DNA from: Limanda limanda
Taxonomy: Eukaryota; Chordata; Actinopteri; Pleuronectiformes; Pleuronectidae
Assembly (NCBI RefSeq): GCF_963576545.1
Contig: NC_083656.1
Coordinates: forward strand, 6,261,686-6,325,685
Reading direction: 5' to 3'
DNA length: 64,000 nucleotides
A program made the translations under genes and the position numbers. Position 1 is the first letter of the stretch. The number at the start of each line of letters is the position of its first letter. A model generated the notes under the pieces. It saw only the letters and a list, made by a program, of their open reading frames with translations. It was not told where the DNA came from and did no database searches. This document shows, piece after piece, positions 25,010-39,094 of the stretch.

Positions 25010-25855
25010 CAGGGGTGTCCAAACTACGGCCCGCGGGCCAACTGCGGCCCGCCATCCATTTTTAATTGGCCCGCATCAATGTCTAAAAATATAATGTATA
25101 AAAAAAAAAAACTCAAAATTTAGTAGCGCTCAAATGGCACTTACTTAAAGCACTTTGTTTTGCTTTATGGGGCCAGGCTTCATCGACAGGGGAGAGGCCG
25201 GTGCATGCTTCTGCGTTTTCAGAGACACGCTTCTTTTGTGCGTTCACCAATTTTTGTAACTATACGACAAAGATACGCAAGCATCACGCAGCCCACAAGG
25301 CTGTGATTGGTCCCCTAACTACATCATTTCCAGAGTCATATTTCCGGTTTCATGCCCCATAATACTGGCAGAAACCAAGGAAGATTTAGAAGAACTGATA
25401 TGGACCAAATAGAAGAGCACGTGGCAGAAGAGATCTGAAAGTATGACCACTTGTATAACCCGTCACTGACTAAATACAAGGACACGCAGATGACCTGCAA
25501 TTCCTGGAAATAGATCTCGGCTGACGTCAGTTTGCAGGTCGACGAGTGTACGAAGCTGTGCAGAATGATCAGGGACAAATTTGTCCTTCAGAAAAAGTAA
25601 TAAACAGTCGACAAAGACTGCCACACACAAAGAAGGTGTCTCTCAGGTTGTCTTAGAAAAAAAAAACGTTACTCCACATAGTGGTCTGGCGGTGAATTGC
25701 TTTGCTGACTTGCTAGCTGTCCCTCAGAACGCCACCACGCAACACGACTGTCAACAGTCTACTCCAGGGCAGGGGGGCGTGGCGGCGTGAGTGGCCCAGT
25801 CCTTGGTATTTTTTTCTGTATGTGGCCCTCCGGACAAAAAGTTTGGACACCCCTG
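25010..25855. mobile_element. Non-autonomous hAT-type element (846 bp) nested in the TTAA MITE
   Basis: Termini are inverted: the left end caggggtgtccaaact (25010–25025) equals the reverse complement of the right end (25840–25855). It is flanked by a perfect 8-bp duplication gtgtaaat (25002–25009 and 25856–25863), the hAT hallmark. Left-end text continues 'acggcccgcgggcc', typical of fish hAT termini. It has no transposase frame, so it would need a transposase in trans. It contains a broken MADF-like coding remnant at 25400–25600. Confidence 0.88.
25400..25600 (+). pseudogene. Decayed MADF (Myb/SANT-like) DNA-binding domain remnant inside hAT element
   Basis: One frame from ATG 25400 to TAA 25598–25600 reads MDQIEEHVAEEI, a stop, then KYDHLYNPSLTKYKD … NSWK, a stop, then ISADVSLQVDECTKLC and RMIRDKF. 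The spacing of 'YDHLYNPSLxxYKD', 'SWxxIS' and 'RDKF' fits the MADF domain fold, which recognises DNA in insect and fish transcription factors and in Harbinger-type accessory proteins. Two internal stops make it non-functional. The family call rests on motif resemblance and no profile search was run. Confidence 0.6.
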
Positions 25856-26279
25856 GTGTAAATGTACATGTTTCCAGTCGAATTGGAATTGGATGACACC
25901 ACAGGAGCTGTATGGAGGCATTTCATGTTTTTTCTCCTATAGTTTTTTAGGTGGTCACCAGTTACTTAAATTGTATTGTATTTGGCTGCAACACTGTTTA
26001 CCCCTGAGACTTCCAAAAAGTGTTTTGTGGACTCAAACACTTCATTTTTGGGTGAACTATCCCTTTAAGATAACAAGCATGTACAGTAAAGGTAAAACAC
26101 GTCGCAGATGCCATATGAATGCACAAGTGTGATTCTACACACAAATGTGCACTCATGCAAAACACACATACATGCACACGAGCGCTCTCCTCAGGGACGT
26201 TCGCTCCTGTCAACCGTGGCTCATTCATGCACATATAAAACACAGTTTCCTCCGGGGCACATGCATTAACTTTAACTCA

Positions 26280-26280
26280 A

Positions 26281-26316
<36 letters not shown>

Positions 26317-26328
26317 CACACACACACC
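26280..26328 (+). repeat. (CA)n microsatellite
   Basis: Dinucleotide ca run with one aaac interruption. Confidence 0.9.
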
Positions 26329-27203
26329 TGATCTCATGCCATTGCTATTCGCCCTGTGGTGGTATTCATGAATGAAACATGAAATCTACGAGGTCCCAGC
26401 TCATGGTTAATTTCTCTGACTGAGACATCCTCAGCTCTCGGGTTTGTCCTCACTCGGGCTCCTGAGCTTGAGTCCACATCTCTCACAGTGGACAGACACT
26501 GGGTCCGAGGGGTGAACGGCTCAGAGGTGAAGCAGTAGGACTCAATCTGACCTTCGCTGTCGAATGTCTCATTACTGATGTTTGGGTAAAAGAGGAGGAG
26601 GAGGTGATGGGGGGCTGTCACTGGAAGGGTTGATGTGTCTGAATCTCCATTTACACGATCTCATGCATGTGTGCCCACGTACACATCTGCTTGTTAATAA
26701 TGCAGGAGGTGCACAGGGCTCCATACATACTCATCACAGCAGTGGGCTTATTACATACACAGCATTTTTAATGCTGTATAGATGAACCCCAACACACACA
26801 CACGTTTTCATTTCTGTACTCGTGAAGACCGTAATGGACACAATCTATTTTCCTAAAGCCTGAAGCACTAAACCTTCCCCTCAGAGGGAGTGACCCACCA
26901 GGACGTCATCCCACACCCGGTGCAATATGGCAGTAAACTCTAATTCCAGACACAGTTGTCATTTTCCAAACCAGCTCCGAAGAAAGTTGATTAACTGGAA
27001 TGTGCACTTGCGGCCATCTAAACGCCCAGGAGCCTATTGGTCTTAAATTGAAGTGTGGTCGTGCAGCGGGAAGCGAGTGCGCTGGGGACCAATTAAAGAA
27101 ACTGGACTGAAGCAGTATGTCACTGGTATTTGAAGGGTGCATTATTACGATATCACTACAGCAATATACATCTACTTAGGGAGATCGCACAATCGCTGCT
27201 GGT

Positions 27204-27228
27204 CACACACACACACACACACACACAG
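27204..27228 (+). repeat. (CA)n microsatellite, short
   Basis: About 12 uninterrupted ca units. Confidence 0.9.
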
Positions 27229-27932
27229 ATGGTCGATGCACAAGCCCATGCTACACGCCTGGGTTTTAAAGGGAAGGGAATGATAGATGGTTTCCACTTA
27301 TTGGTTTATTGCATGTTACGCTCAAAGGTCTCTCACGACCAATTAAGAGACTTAACACAAACCATTTGAACCATGCACCTGACAAACCGACATTTATCTC
27401 CACCATAAACCAGCAAAGAGGATTTGGACACAACCTAAATGAAATGCTGTTTTAAACCAGTGGCTCCCACTACAGTGGGGTAGGTTCCAATGCCTGAGAT
27501 TTAAAAAGGGTCCCTACAAAGACAGTGACACAGGAGCAAATGCACACACACATGTTGTTCCTGGAGCTGTCAGTCAGTGGCTCCACATCTGTCTGTCACA
27601 GCTGCTGAGCAATAATCTTCACAGGTGTTAGAGCCCTAATCCATGTTTCTGTTGCATGATTGCATTTACTGCATATTCTCATTCTTGAGGACTTGGTGGC
27701 CACTTTTATGCGGAATGCAGCTCCCAGACAGGAGAGAAAATATAAAAGACATTCGAATGAGATGTAAATTATTAATATGGCAAGGTTTACAAGTGTATGT
27801 TTTTGGGTGTTCGGGAAAAATGCTGTTTGGAATCTCTCAGGGTCAAAGAAGTGTCTGACTCAAATAAGAAAGACCTCCCTTTTCCATTTGCTACCAACAG
27901 TCAAAGTTGTTTTCTTTTATCTGTGGGGTCTC

Positions 27933-28052
<120 letters not shown>

Positions 28053-28849
28053 GTAAGAGGTAAAGGGAAAAGCTCAAACATTTCCATCCTTTTACTTGTC
28101 TACAGTCTTATAATCTTTAATAACAATAATTCTCGGATATTATAAACTTCAGCAAAAACGCTTTTACCCTTCACTTGATGATGATATGTAAAGCAGTGTT
28201 ATGTAATTTCTTCCAAGTGAGTTTAATGGCTCACTGATCTCTTTCATTCCCACTCCTCTTGCTCGATGTAACTCTGGTGAGTGGGTATGAGCTCCGGTGA
28301 GAAGTGTGGAAGTCGCAGCTTCAATTGTAAGAGCAAGACTTGGAGGTTATTAAAAAACAGTGTTTATCGCCAATAATCAGCCAAGAAACGTCAAAAATAT
28401 GAAGAATTCTAAACAGATTCTGGTGGATTTGTTACAGAGGCAGCTCTTCTGGATCAGGAAGCTGGGGCACGTGGGTAATATCCACTGCTCTCAGTTGTAT
28501 TTCAGATCAGTCAGTGGGAATATCACTCCACACATTGCATTGCATCACATCGTGTTGGTTTAAAATGAAATATTTAGTAGTAGTTGTCACAATAATCACA
28601 TGAAATGCAGCTTCAATCCCAGCAGACATCTGTGCTACCGCCAACATCAAAGGCCTTGTACACACTACATGACGTTCAAACAGTTACTGTTAACTCTGCA
28701 GAACATGGTGTCTTGTAACTGTGGTTTATTGTCTACATCACACATTAACCAGTGGGAAGGAATCTGTTGGTACAAGTCAAAGCACAAACCGAGCTGGAGG
28801 AGGCAATGCAGTTTCCTAAAGAAAGACAAAAAAACAGAGCTCACATGCA

Positions 28850-29130
28850 GATGAGATGACTGGAAGACGACAAGGGCAGGATCACACGAAAATAACTCCG
28901 AGCAGGTAGCAGCTTCAAAGAAAGAACGGCAAGAACAAGACAGGAACGCGAGGGAACGCCGGGGAAACAGAACGAGCGAACTGACAGAGAGGACCGGGAG
29001 CACAAAGAGGAAACCCACAAGGGAGGCAGCGATTATTGTACACAGGTGAAACACATCCGGGCAGAGCCGACAACCAGAAAAAAGAGGGAAAGTAAACAAA
29101 GACAAGTAACTGACGGAATTAATATCAAAC
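28850..29130 (+). repeat. Possible A/G-rich interspersed repeat fragment
   Basis: Runs such as gaacggcaagaacaagacag and gaaacacatccgggcagagcc resemble purine-rich fish repeat sequence I have seen in other genomes. There are no termini or coding content to classify it. Confidence 0.25.
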
Positions 29131-29299
29131 AGAGCGAAAACAAGGAGTCACTTAAATTAACTCATCACCAGAGAAATAAGAAGAAAACTAAGGTTTTAAT
29201 ATGGAACAAAACATGCAAGTGTTTGAATCATCATTATAATTAGCTCTCTAGATAACTGTCAGGCGTCTCAGGTCACATCTTTGAACAGTTTGCAAAGAG

Positions 29300-29319
29300 T
29301 AAGAGAGAGAGCGAGAGAG

Positions 29320-29391
<72 letters not shown>
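29300..29391 (+). repeat. (GA)n microsatellite
   Basis: Polypurine ga run of about 90 bp with two early gcga interruptions. It is followed by a 12-bp partial duplication (cagcgatttgc) to about 29420. Confidence 0.95.
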
Positions 29392-29392
<1 letters not shown>

Positions 29393-29429
29393 AGCGATTT
29401 GCCAGCGATTTGCCAGCGACGATCAAATC

Positions 29430-29475
29430 AGAATAAGAAATGCTTTATTGATCCCCAGGGGAAATTTGCTTTCGA
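29430..29475 (-). repeat. Fragment of a fish LINE-like 3' end
   Basis: The phrase 'gctttattgatccccagggg' followed by 'aaatttgc' is a very common terminal sequence of fish non-LTR retrotransposon copies, here truncated. A related copy starts at 43976. Confidence 0.5.
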
Positions 29476-31223
29476 TAAATTTGTTCCAAAACAGACTTAG
29501 AGAATTATATTGAATGAAAATATAAAATATATCAGTTTGTCTTTGAGTCCTTGAATCTACTTTTTGAGCCAATCTTGAAATGTTACTTCCAAGAGGCCAT
29601 AACAAGGTTTTGTGAGGTGAACACTGAACACGACATTTGACCTTTGACCACATAATTCGACTCAGGTCCTCTTTCAGACCTCGCACACGAAGGAATGGAG
29701 TGGGCGAGGAAGTGTGTGTAAAAGGAACGTGCAATGTAAACGGGATCGAACGCACACTAATGATGCTATAACTACACAAACAAATAACCTCATTACATCC
29801 ACAAAGCAAGTGACCACGAATGCATGAGCTGGAAACCACAGAACACACACAGGCATTGATGTGGATTTCATGTGCTGGAATTTACAATAGGCAGGGGATG
29901 GATATACACACACAATCACACACACAAACACAGCTAATTTCCTCTTACCACCCCTCCTCCCTCTCCACTTGTCGACATGCAATTAAATAAGCCCGTGTTG
30001 GACGAGGCACTTGTCACCCACACGCTTCCATTCCACAGCCGCTTTCATCACCGTAGATCCAAACTCTGTCGGCCCACTTTGTCCGAACTCTATCAAACCT
30101 CTCCTCTCTCCAGCACGGGGGGGCACATCCCACCCGCCCACTCTACATCCACTCCTCTCGTTCCCTCACTCTCTGCTGTCACCACACAGTGTCTAACTGT
30201 AATGGAAGCCTCGTCCTCCGTCCCGTCACCCTCCCCACCCACCACCTCCACGGTGCCATTAAATATGATTCGCTCACACTCAGCAGATGAAAATTGCTTT
30301 GGAAGAGAAAAAAAGAAAAATCCAATTTATCATTTTTGGTCTGTAATGGGTGTAAAAAAGTCAATATCGGAGAGTTTGAGCAGTTTGATGACTTGGATTA
30401 GATTTCTGGTTCCCAAAGGCAATCAGAGCAAATGTTGTGCAATAATGTTTTGGAAATGAAAGTGATCCATTTAGCTCAACACTGCGGAGGAGAGAAAACC
30501 AAACTAACGAATCATCCAGCGACTGAAAACAAGAACTTGTCTCTCAAATGTCAGAGGTTGAGAAAACAGGTCAAGTCACTGCAGCTTAAAATTTCACAAT
30601 TTATTCCAATGTTTTGATTGCCCATTTCTAAAATTTGCAGTAAAACAACAAAGGAAACACGTCCTCCTCAGCAAGTCTCTGAAAGAATAAGGTGCAAGTT
30701 CATTACATAAAGTCTTAAAAACATCTAAAATGGCCCTAGAGTCTCCTCATGTAACCACATCTAAATTCACCAGATCCCGATTTTGGATCTGCACCAAATT
30801 ACTGAATTATTCTCTGAAAAAACAAACAAAGAAAGATGTCATATTCTCGTCCTGCCTATCTTCACGGTTACATCTGTCATTTTTCATACATCTGAAGAGG
30901 AAAACAAACAATCCACGCTCATCTTCGAGGAGAGGCTGCTGGAGAGTGTTTGTGAGAATCACCTGGTTTGACCCTTTCAGCCTTCAGACACAACATATCC
31001 ACAATGTGATTCTAGTCCGAACTCAGTCACCTTGTCAAAGCTCAGAGTTTCTTTGGACGTTATGTAGCTGTTTCTTTTATGCTTGTAACATAGAATGCAG
31101 AGAATGGAGCTGCAGAATCAAGGTAACACTATTGGATTCACTCTGCCAATTGCCAGTCAGTTCCTCCCTGATTTTATAGCATTGAATAATCACTCGACTA
31201 CCAAAAACGTCAGAAACCAATTT

Positions 31224-32087
<864 letters not shown>

Positions 32088-32510
32088 TAATTACAGCCTC
32101 AGGCTTCTCTCATTTAAAAGAATGATTATGTCTTTCCAAAAAAACAATATTGCACGTCACAGGTTTGATTCCCTGCACCAGCCATGTGTACATCTCAGTG
32201 CTGTTTCTTTATGAAGAGAGAGGTGTGTGTGATTCTTTCTGCAGCCGACCCTGCTTGAGGTGTGTGTGCTCTGCTCTCAGGGACACAATAAAATGTGTTA
32301 ACCGTGTTTCCCAGGGGCCTCAGCTGCATATTTGTTCATTAAGTTGGTTGCAGTTGTGGTTCGTCTCAGTAGAACGTGGGGAAGGGCACTTTGAGGGTCG
32401 AGGGAGGGACGCTGCCCTTCCACAGCCTGACAGAGTCATTCGTCAAATGGGAAAGGACATGAATTTACTGCACTGTCTTCTTATCTGCATGTTTAACCCC
32501 TTGTGCTCCT

Positions 32511-32667
<157 letters not shown>

Positions 32668-32801
32668 GCATCAGACACAAAGGGATCGGATTGGATGGAA
32701 TTAGCGTGATACAGAGTGAGGGGTAGAGGGAGACAGGGTGAGAGAGTTGATTCAATTAGGGGGAGACAGGAAGAGGACTGAGTGACATCATTTCAATGTC
32801 G

Positions 32802-32803
<2 letters not shown>

Positions 32804-32841
<38 letters not shown>
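32804..32841 (+). repeat. (CA)n microsatellite
   Basis: About 19 uninterrupted ca units. Confidence 0.95.
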
Positions 32842-32842
<1 letters not shown>

Positions 32843-34172
32843 GTCATTCACCACCACGCAGACACGTACGCTCCATGCTCTCGCACTGAGTCAGTAGTTC
32901 AGATATAAAAAAAAAAAAGAAACACTCCTCCGTTTCACACGTCCGTGTCATTAATCAGCTCCTGCGTCGGCACCATATGGCCGTGACACTCTTCCCATGT
33001 CACCTTTCATGCTGGGGTTCACCAAACCAGCACCACCTGACCCGTCACACGTCACCCACACGGGAACAGGCACTAGACCATGTGAACCCACTAGATCAAT
33101 ATAAAGGATTTCTTTTTTTATACATACATAAATCGGAAAGATGCATGTTAAGAATCCGCACTTCCCTGGATTCGTCACATCAGAGCTTCTCACAGGACAG
33201 GGTACCAGCCTGCAGATCTAAAGGAGCCGCGATGGAGACGGTGGCTTATCAGCCATCAGTGCACATCTGAGAGATTTATTACACACTCCACAGTCAAAGA
33301 GAAACACAGCACAGATAAAAAAGAAAATCAGGTGAATAACCTTCAGAACAGACCTTCAACATATGGTAGATCTACTAATGTCCTCAGATTCAGTCGTAAC
33401 TGGTCGCTTTTTTCTCCTTCTCCACTTTAACTTGCAGCATCTAGACGCACCTGCCACCTGCTTTTAATATGATACAAAAACAAATTATGGAATCTTTATA
33501 GAGACTACAATGAGCTCACATCTCCGTCGAGGCCTAACTGTCCCCTCGTGACAACACATTTCAATTCTCTACATCTTTGCACACATTTACAGTCCCCCTA
33601 AACAAGTCTGATTTCTTTTTTATTCTCTGAGAAATCAACCAAAATGTGGAAATGTTCCATATCTCGGTTTGTTTGGATGCACACCAAAATTAAATGGTTT
33701 CTATCCTGACACTAACAACTTCCTTTTTGCTGTAATCCAGGAGGTGGTTCACATAGACAACCCCAATAATGCCTCCATTCCATTCAGCAGCTCTGCCAAG
33801 CTCGCACACATTTTTTAATTTCTTCCAAAAGGCATGATGTTGTTTCTCTGTCCTCTCTCTCGTTCAGCGGCGGGGAAACGAGCCAGTCCTCTGTGTATTT
33901 CTTTAAACCGCCCGGCTGAGTTGACGGAACTACTGTAGTGTTCCTGCACTGAGTCCCAGGGGGTGATGGGTAAACGTGCAGCAAGTTCTAAACAGTACAT
34001 GTGTTGTGTGAGTGCTGGAGCCAAGTGAGTGTATGAGAGTATATGTGCAACTGTGTCTGATATGTGTGTCTGATGTGTGTGTGTTTGTGTGTTTGAGTGT
34101 GTGCATCTCAGCATGGACATGGAGCCTCAGCGGAGAACCACACAGAAGGTGAAATGTTCAGTCGGGTATACT

Positions 34173-34210
34173 GTGTGTATTTCCGTGTGTGTGTGTGTGT
34201 GTGTGTGTGT
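34173..34210 (+). repeat. (GT)n microsatellite
   Basis: Short gt run following looser gtgt-rich sequence from about 34060. Confidence 0.85.
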
Positions 34211-35431
34211 CGACTGTGGGAGGACTCAACCTCCACTGGCTGGATCAGTGGCTAACCACAGGGGATGAGGTGTCCATGAGAGCTGTCAGTGAAATCCAGC
34301 ATCACTGAGTCTTACGCATGAACAGGTGACATTTAAAGCATCGACTTTGTTTGCACAGGTGGAAAAAACAACATGTTGGTCACATAAAGACAAACTTTCA
34401 ATCATATGATCATTTAAAAAACAAATCCCTCTCATAACTGTCCTTGAATACCAAGGTACAAAAACAACAGTGAGCTTCTTCTTGCCGGATCATGTGTGAA
34501 ACTCCTCCCTGACATTTGGCCGTCTTGCTGAATGCTGTCACGGATCCCGGCGAAGAAATGAACCTCCACGTGACCCCTGTGAGAGATTAATTATCGTTTG
34601 ACATTTGGCTGCAAATTGATGAAGTGCAGCGGCCGAGAAGTTGAACTGTTCCTTTGAATGAGAAGTCGGCTTATTATCGTGCTGAATAAAACCTTTGTTC
34701 GATCACAGTGAGGACTCATGTGTCCTCTTGCTCATTTGCAAGGGCTCGCTCCTAATTTAATACAGAAGGACTTGAATGGCTTCGGGACTAGATTACATTC
34801 ACTTATTATTATTATTATTATAATTCATATTTCTTTACAGCTACTGGAACATGGAGGAGTCTCTGAGTTCTTCTGCAATTATTGCTGTTTTCGCAAATGA
34901 AGGTTTTATAGAAAATTTGATTTTTCAAGGCTCAGCTTGAGAGGCGGACCTTTACCATCCTGATTGGAGACTGTAGACGAGAGAGAGAGATAGATTTTTA
35001 ATGTGTATCACAAGGGCAACTAAAGAAAAGGGCTGAAGGAAAGTATTTCAGAAGGAATTTTCAAATTAGGACAAAAAATTCACCTCATTAATGTCTTAAA
35101 AAAATCTCTTTCTTCCAGGTTGAGAGAAGGTTGTTACACCCGTGCAGCACAAGAAGGTGAATGTGCGTTTGAATGCATGTGACCAGTGGCGATAATGATG
35201 AAGATTTTCACCCCTTAATTAAACTGTCAGCCAATTTGAGAACCCCTGCAACCCATCCATCAAATGAACCATAGCAGATGACCACAAACACACAGATTAC
35301 TCCTCTTTTCAGTACGGGGAAAAACGCCGGCGTGGCATCGCAGGACGACCTCGGGGGGGTCACGCTGAGAGGGATCTCACCCTGGGCCAGCGGGAGCAGA
35401 AATCACCGGGGAGCCTGTAAAACTGCAGGAA

Positions 35432-36037
35432 ATGGTTTTTACTCATAACCCCTTGTCAGGAGGGGTCAGGGCACAGATGATTCTACAAGCATGTCAAAGC
35501 GTGTGGTTGTTATTGTAGGAAACGCATGCCAGGTGATGGAAATACAGGGATCACGGGGATTTGTCTTCGCCTATAATAAACTCCCTTGATAAAAGCAGCC
35601 TAGTTTTAATGGACTGAGGTGAGACGTGTGCAAAACAACAACACAGCGGAAGCAGCTACTTCTGCTGGAATTGAGTTCCTTGTAGAAAATTGCTGATGTT
35701 TGTGTCGCTTATATTTTCTCACTCTGGTGCATAAAACATGGTTTTTGCTCATAACCCCTTGTCAGGAGGGGTCAGGGCACAGATGATTCTACAAGCATGT
35801 CAAAGCGTGTGGTTGTTATTGTAGGAAACGCATGCCAGGTGGTGGAAATACAGGGATCACGGGTCTTTGTCTTCGCCTATAATAAACTCCATTGATAAAA
35901 GCAGCCTAGTTTTAATGGACTGAGGTGAGACGTGTGCAAAACAACAACACAGCGGAAGCAGCTACTTCTGCTGGAATTGAGTTCCTTGTAGAAAATTGTT
36001 TGTGTCGCTTATATTTTCTCACTCTGGTGCATAAAAC
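35432..36037 (+). repeat. Recent direct tandem duplication, units of 306 and 300 bp
   Basis: Copy 1 spans 35432–35737 and copy 2 spans 35738–36037, directly abutting. They differ by a 6-bp indel (gctgat-type, after 'gaaaatt') and a handful of substitutions (for example gtgatgg/gtggtgg, cccttg/ccattg), so identity is about 97–98%. I recognise no coding potential or transposon terminus, so this looks like a local tandem duplication and not transposition. Confidence 0.95.
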
Positions 36038-36716
36038 AACAGAGGATCCTGCCAAAACAACCCCCACCCCCCCAGCATTTGCAGTTACGAAGAAAAAGGG
36101 AAATCAATAATCAAACAATCTAAACCATCTTCTCGACTTTTCCACCTTCACAGTTTCTCGTTGGCCGAGACATGAAAGTCCAGGCGTCGTGCTGCTCACA
36201 GAGAATCAAGCGTCTGTGTCAGGTTCTGTTTTTTTAACGGATGAAATAAACAGAAGGTTTGGGACCGAGAGGGGGAGACGTCTCTTTGAAGTCGTGGAAA
36301 TGAAAAGTTCATGTTGTCTGTGGCGGAGAAAACACTTGACTCGCTCTACCTCTTCGCTCTGCGGTGAAGACGAGGGGAAGTAACGAAACCGTACATGGGT
36401 GCATACATGAAGGTTGTTGCGTCATCGTGTGTGTAACGTGCACTGCAGAGACCCTTTGCGACACACGCCAGAGGAACTGAGTCAGTTCATTACTTCCTCG
36501 GGGCCCAACGGGGAGGGTTAGCCAGTTAGTCAGCGCAGCAGCTAATGTTTCAATCAGTGCTTCCCACTGACACACGACATTCATCACAATTACACAGTCG
36601 CCATCGTTTTTAATGGCGCTGCAGCGTCGTCAGGACTCCAACAGAAGTCTGCAATTAAAATGAGATATTTCTCGGCTGGTTATAGCCTCTGAGGCTGCAA
36701 ATGGGAAAAGCAAAGA

Positions 36717-36805
36717 CCGGAGATGAAGATGGAAAACATGGCTGATCCCCAAAAGTGAAGCCAAGGCATCTGGATCGCCCCCCGGTGGCTGGTTAAAGTC
36801 AAGTC
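36717..36805 (+). repeat. Dispersed repeat copy, block shared with 42430–42525
   Basis: Reads aagatggaaaa … agtgaagccaaggcatc … cccggtggctgg. The reverse complement of 42430–42525 aligns along its length (aagatggacga … agtgaagccaacgcgtc … ccctggtggctgg). It contains a CTCF-like site on the minus strand at 36776–36788. Confidence 0.6.
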
Positions 36806-37415
36806 GGAGTGATGTGTGGTTTCAAATAAGTTTCTCTCGAAGATGGTTTCTGTCATTTCCTGCACTTCTTATCGAATTGATTTTTGTCTAATTTGCACAA
36901 TCTTTCATTTGATGTTATGAAAACAGGGTGGAACAACATCACTGAGAGCTGAGAATGAATCACGATTGGTTTTGACCCGGGCCTTTTGCTGTGTGTCTTC
37001 CCCATGTCAGGCTTCAACTGTCTTATCAATAAATGCAAAATGACCAATAATATCTTTAAACAAAAAAAAATATCTTGAAGAATGAAGAACAAAGGGACAA
37101 CAACAATAAATTAACCTCAACCTCTGCTCCAAGCAAAGACAACCCATATTCTTCAGCTAGATATTGAGAGGAAGCCTGTTAGTCAGTGGGGAAACCACCC
37201 AGACCTTATTACCCACAATTCTTCTGTCCCGTCGGTGAGCTGAGGTGTATAATACGAAACCTTTGACCCGTAGCTGTAGATGCCGGTGTTAATGCTCGGC
37301 TGGAAAAATGGCCCTTTCAATGCTGCCCCTGCTGATTGTTGAAAATTTAAGAGGGATGGAGAGGGGGAGCAGGATGGAGGGGAGGAGGGAGAGGATAAAC
37401 GGAGGCTGACAGATT

Positions 37416-37418
<3 letters not shown>

Positions 37419-37493
<75 letters not shown>
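37419..37493 (+). repeat. (GA)n microsatellite
   Basis: Uninterrupted ag/ga run of about 75 bp inside a wider purine-rich stretch (37350–37560). Confidence 0.97.
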
Positions 37494-37496
<3 letters not shown>

Positions 37497-39094
37497 GCGG
37501 GAGAGGATAAAAGAAAAGGGAGAGACATAGGGGGAATAAATGGATGGGAGGATGAGGGAATGGAGGGAATATGAGAGCGAGGAGGAAAAACCAAAACAGG
37601 AGCACAAAGAAACGCACAAATGAGCCGCTGCTCTGGGAAACACCTGCAGTGATACTGAAGCCCAGCGGAGACACGCTGATTGATATAAATCTTGAATATT
37701 CTGAAGCCACATGTGTGTGTGTGTGTACTCGTGCATCATGTATATGTGTGTACTTGTATGTGCATGTATGTGTGTACTTCTGTGTGCGGGTGTGTGCAGT
37801 AAGCATTACAGGCAAAGGTAAACACCAGTATAAAAGCAATTTCACAGCATCTGCGTAGGAGAATGAGTTTGTATGAAACCACAGGAGAGACATGCAGTAG
37901 GAATAAATGATTTTCGAGATAGTGTAACAGCCATAAAGAAACGGGACCTCATCAGAAAGGTTTGGTCCAGAGGAAAAAATATCAAAGCTCGTGAGCACGG
38001 AGCAGACGAGTGGAGCCCGAAGGCCCCCCCCCCCTCACTCCGACAAACACACACGGTGACAGTTTTATTACACACACCACTCAACAGCCTGCTTGCACGT
38101 GAGGAAGGACGCGGGTTATGAATGGACCGACCTCACAGAGCTCCAGAAGAAATCCAGGCACAGTATCAACCGTGCAGCAAAACCCTGAGCGTGAGTCCAA
38201 TCACACGTCCGAGTGAGTGAGTGGAGGCCAATCAGCAGTTTGCACTCGCCACTGGAAACTGCAACTGACCTGTGAAGAGCTGAGGAATTATATTTGAACT
38301 TCCAGGTCAAATGAGACGCACAATGAGATTTACGACAATATTAAAAAAGAGTTAAATCGATAGAATAGTGCCACTTTGGGAAATGTCATTATTGTCAATT
38401 GACTCCCCTCTCACACTTATTCAACATTAATTGTAATGGATGTGATTAAAAAAAAGTATATACAGTATATCTAAGATTTAGAGAGCTGCAGAAAAAGGAA
38501 TGTAATCCTCTGTTGCAGTAGTGGATTATAAATTTACAGATAAGGGTGGAGTGAGAAGACGAGGCAGAGAGAGGATAAACTGAGCGTTAAAGATAGATAA
38601 AAGAGGAAGGAGCAAGGAGAGGAAGTGAAGAATCACTAAAACCCAGAGATTATATATAAAAGTGAGCATTTAACAATCACTTTCAAGAGCCATTAAATGA
38701 AAGAGCGACACTTGTCTTACAGTGGCTAAAATGTTATTTCATTTAATAAACTATAAAAAGCAGGTTGTACGCGAGGACTCGAGGTGAAACCTGGCAGAAC
38801 GGATTCAGTTTCCTGTGCCACATAGAAGGTCACTGCATATCAGCCACTTTCAGCCGAGCCAAACACCCTGACGGGCTCGGAGCAGGGATTAGATGCTAAT
38901 CACAAAACAAGTCCACTGGCTGTAATAAGTGCCGACTGTACTGGGTTAGAGCCGAGTCCCAGCGTCATAAAGGCATGATGGTTCAATTGTAAAGCTATCT
39001 CCTCTTGCTTGATTCCATCCGACACGTGTTGGACGATGAAAGACCTTTTTCATGTCAGAGATTAGAAAAGCACAATGGCAGCAACTACTATGAC

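Larger units (their letters stand above)
24935..26068. mobile_element. TTAA-flanked MITE (piggyBac- or Kolobok-like), interrupted by a hAT element
   Basis: TTAA at 24935–24938 and TTAA at 26065–26068 flank long inverted ends. The left reads agggatagttcacgcaaaaa and the reverse complement of the right reads agggatagttcacccaaaaa. Both continue with matching 'gtgtttgagtccacaaaacac', so the inverted repeat is about 60 bp. Removing the 846-bp hAT insertion and its 8-bp duplication leaves a ~272-bp non-coding MITE. The TTAA target suggests piggyBac or Kolobok mobilisation; which one cannot be decided here. Confidence 0.85.

Noticed and set aside
29977..30459. 160-codon Ser/Pro/Thr-rich open frame
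   Set aside because: Composition reflects a pyrimidine-rich stretch; no conserved motif, splice partners or start context.
37183..37998. 271-codon minus-strand open frame with Leu-Ser runs
   Set aside because: Built on the (GA)n array at 37419–37493; no recognisable domain outside it.
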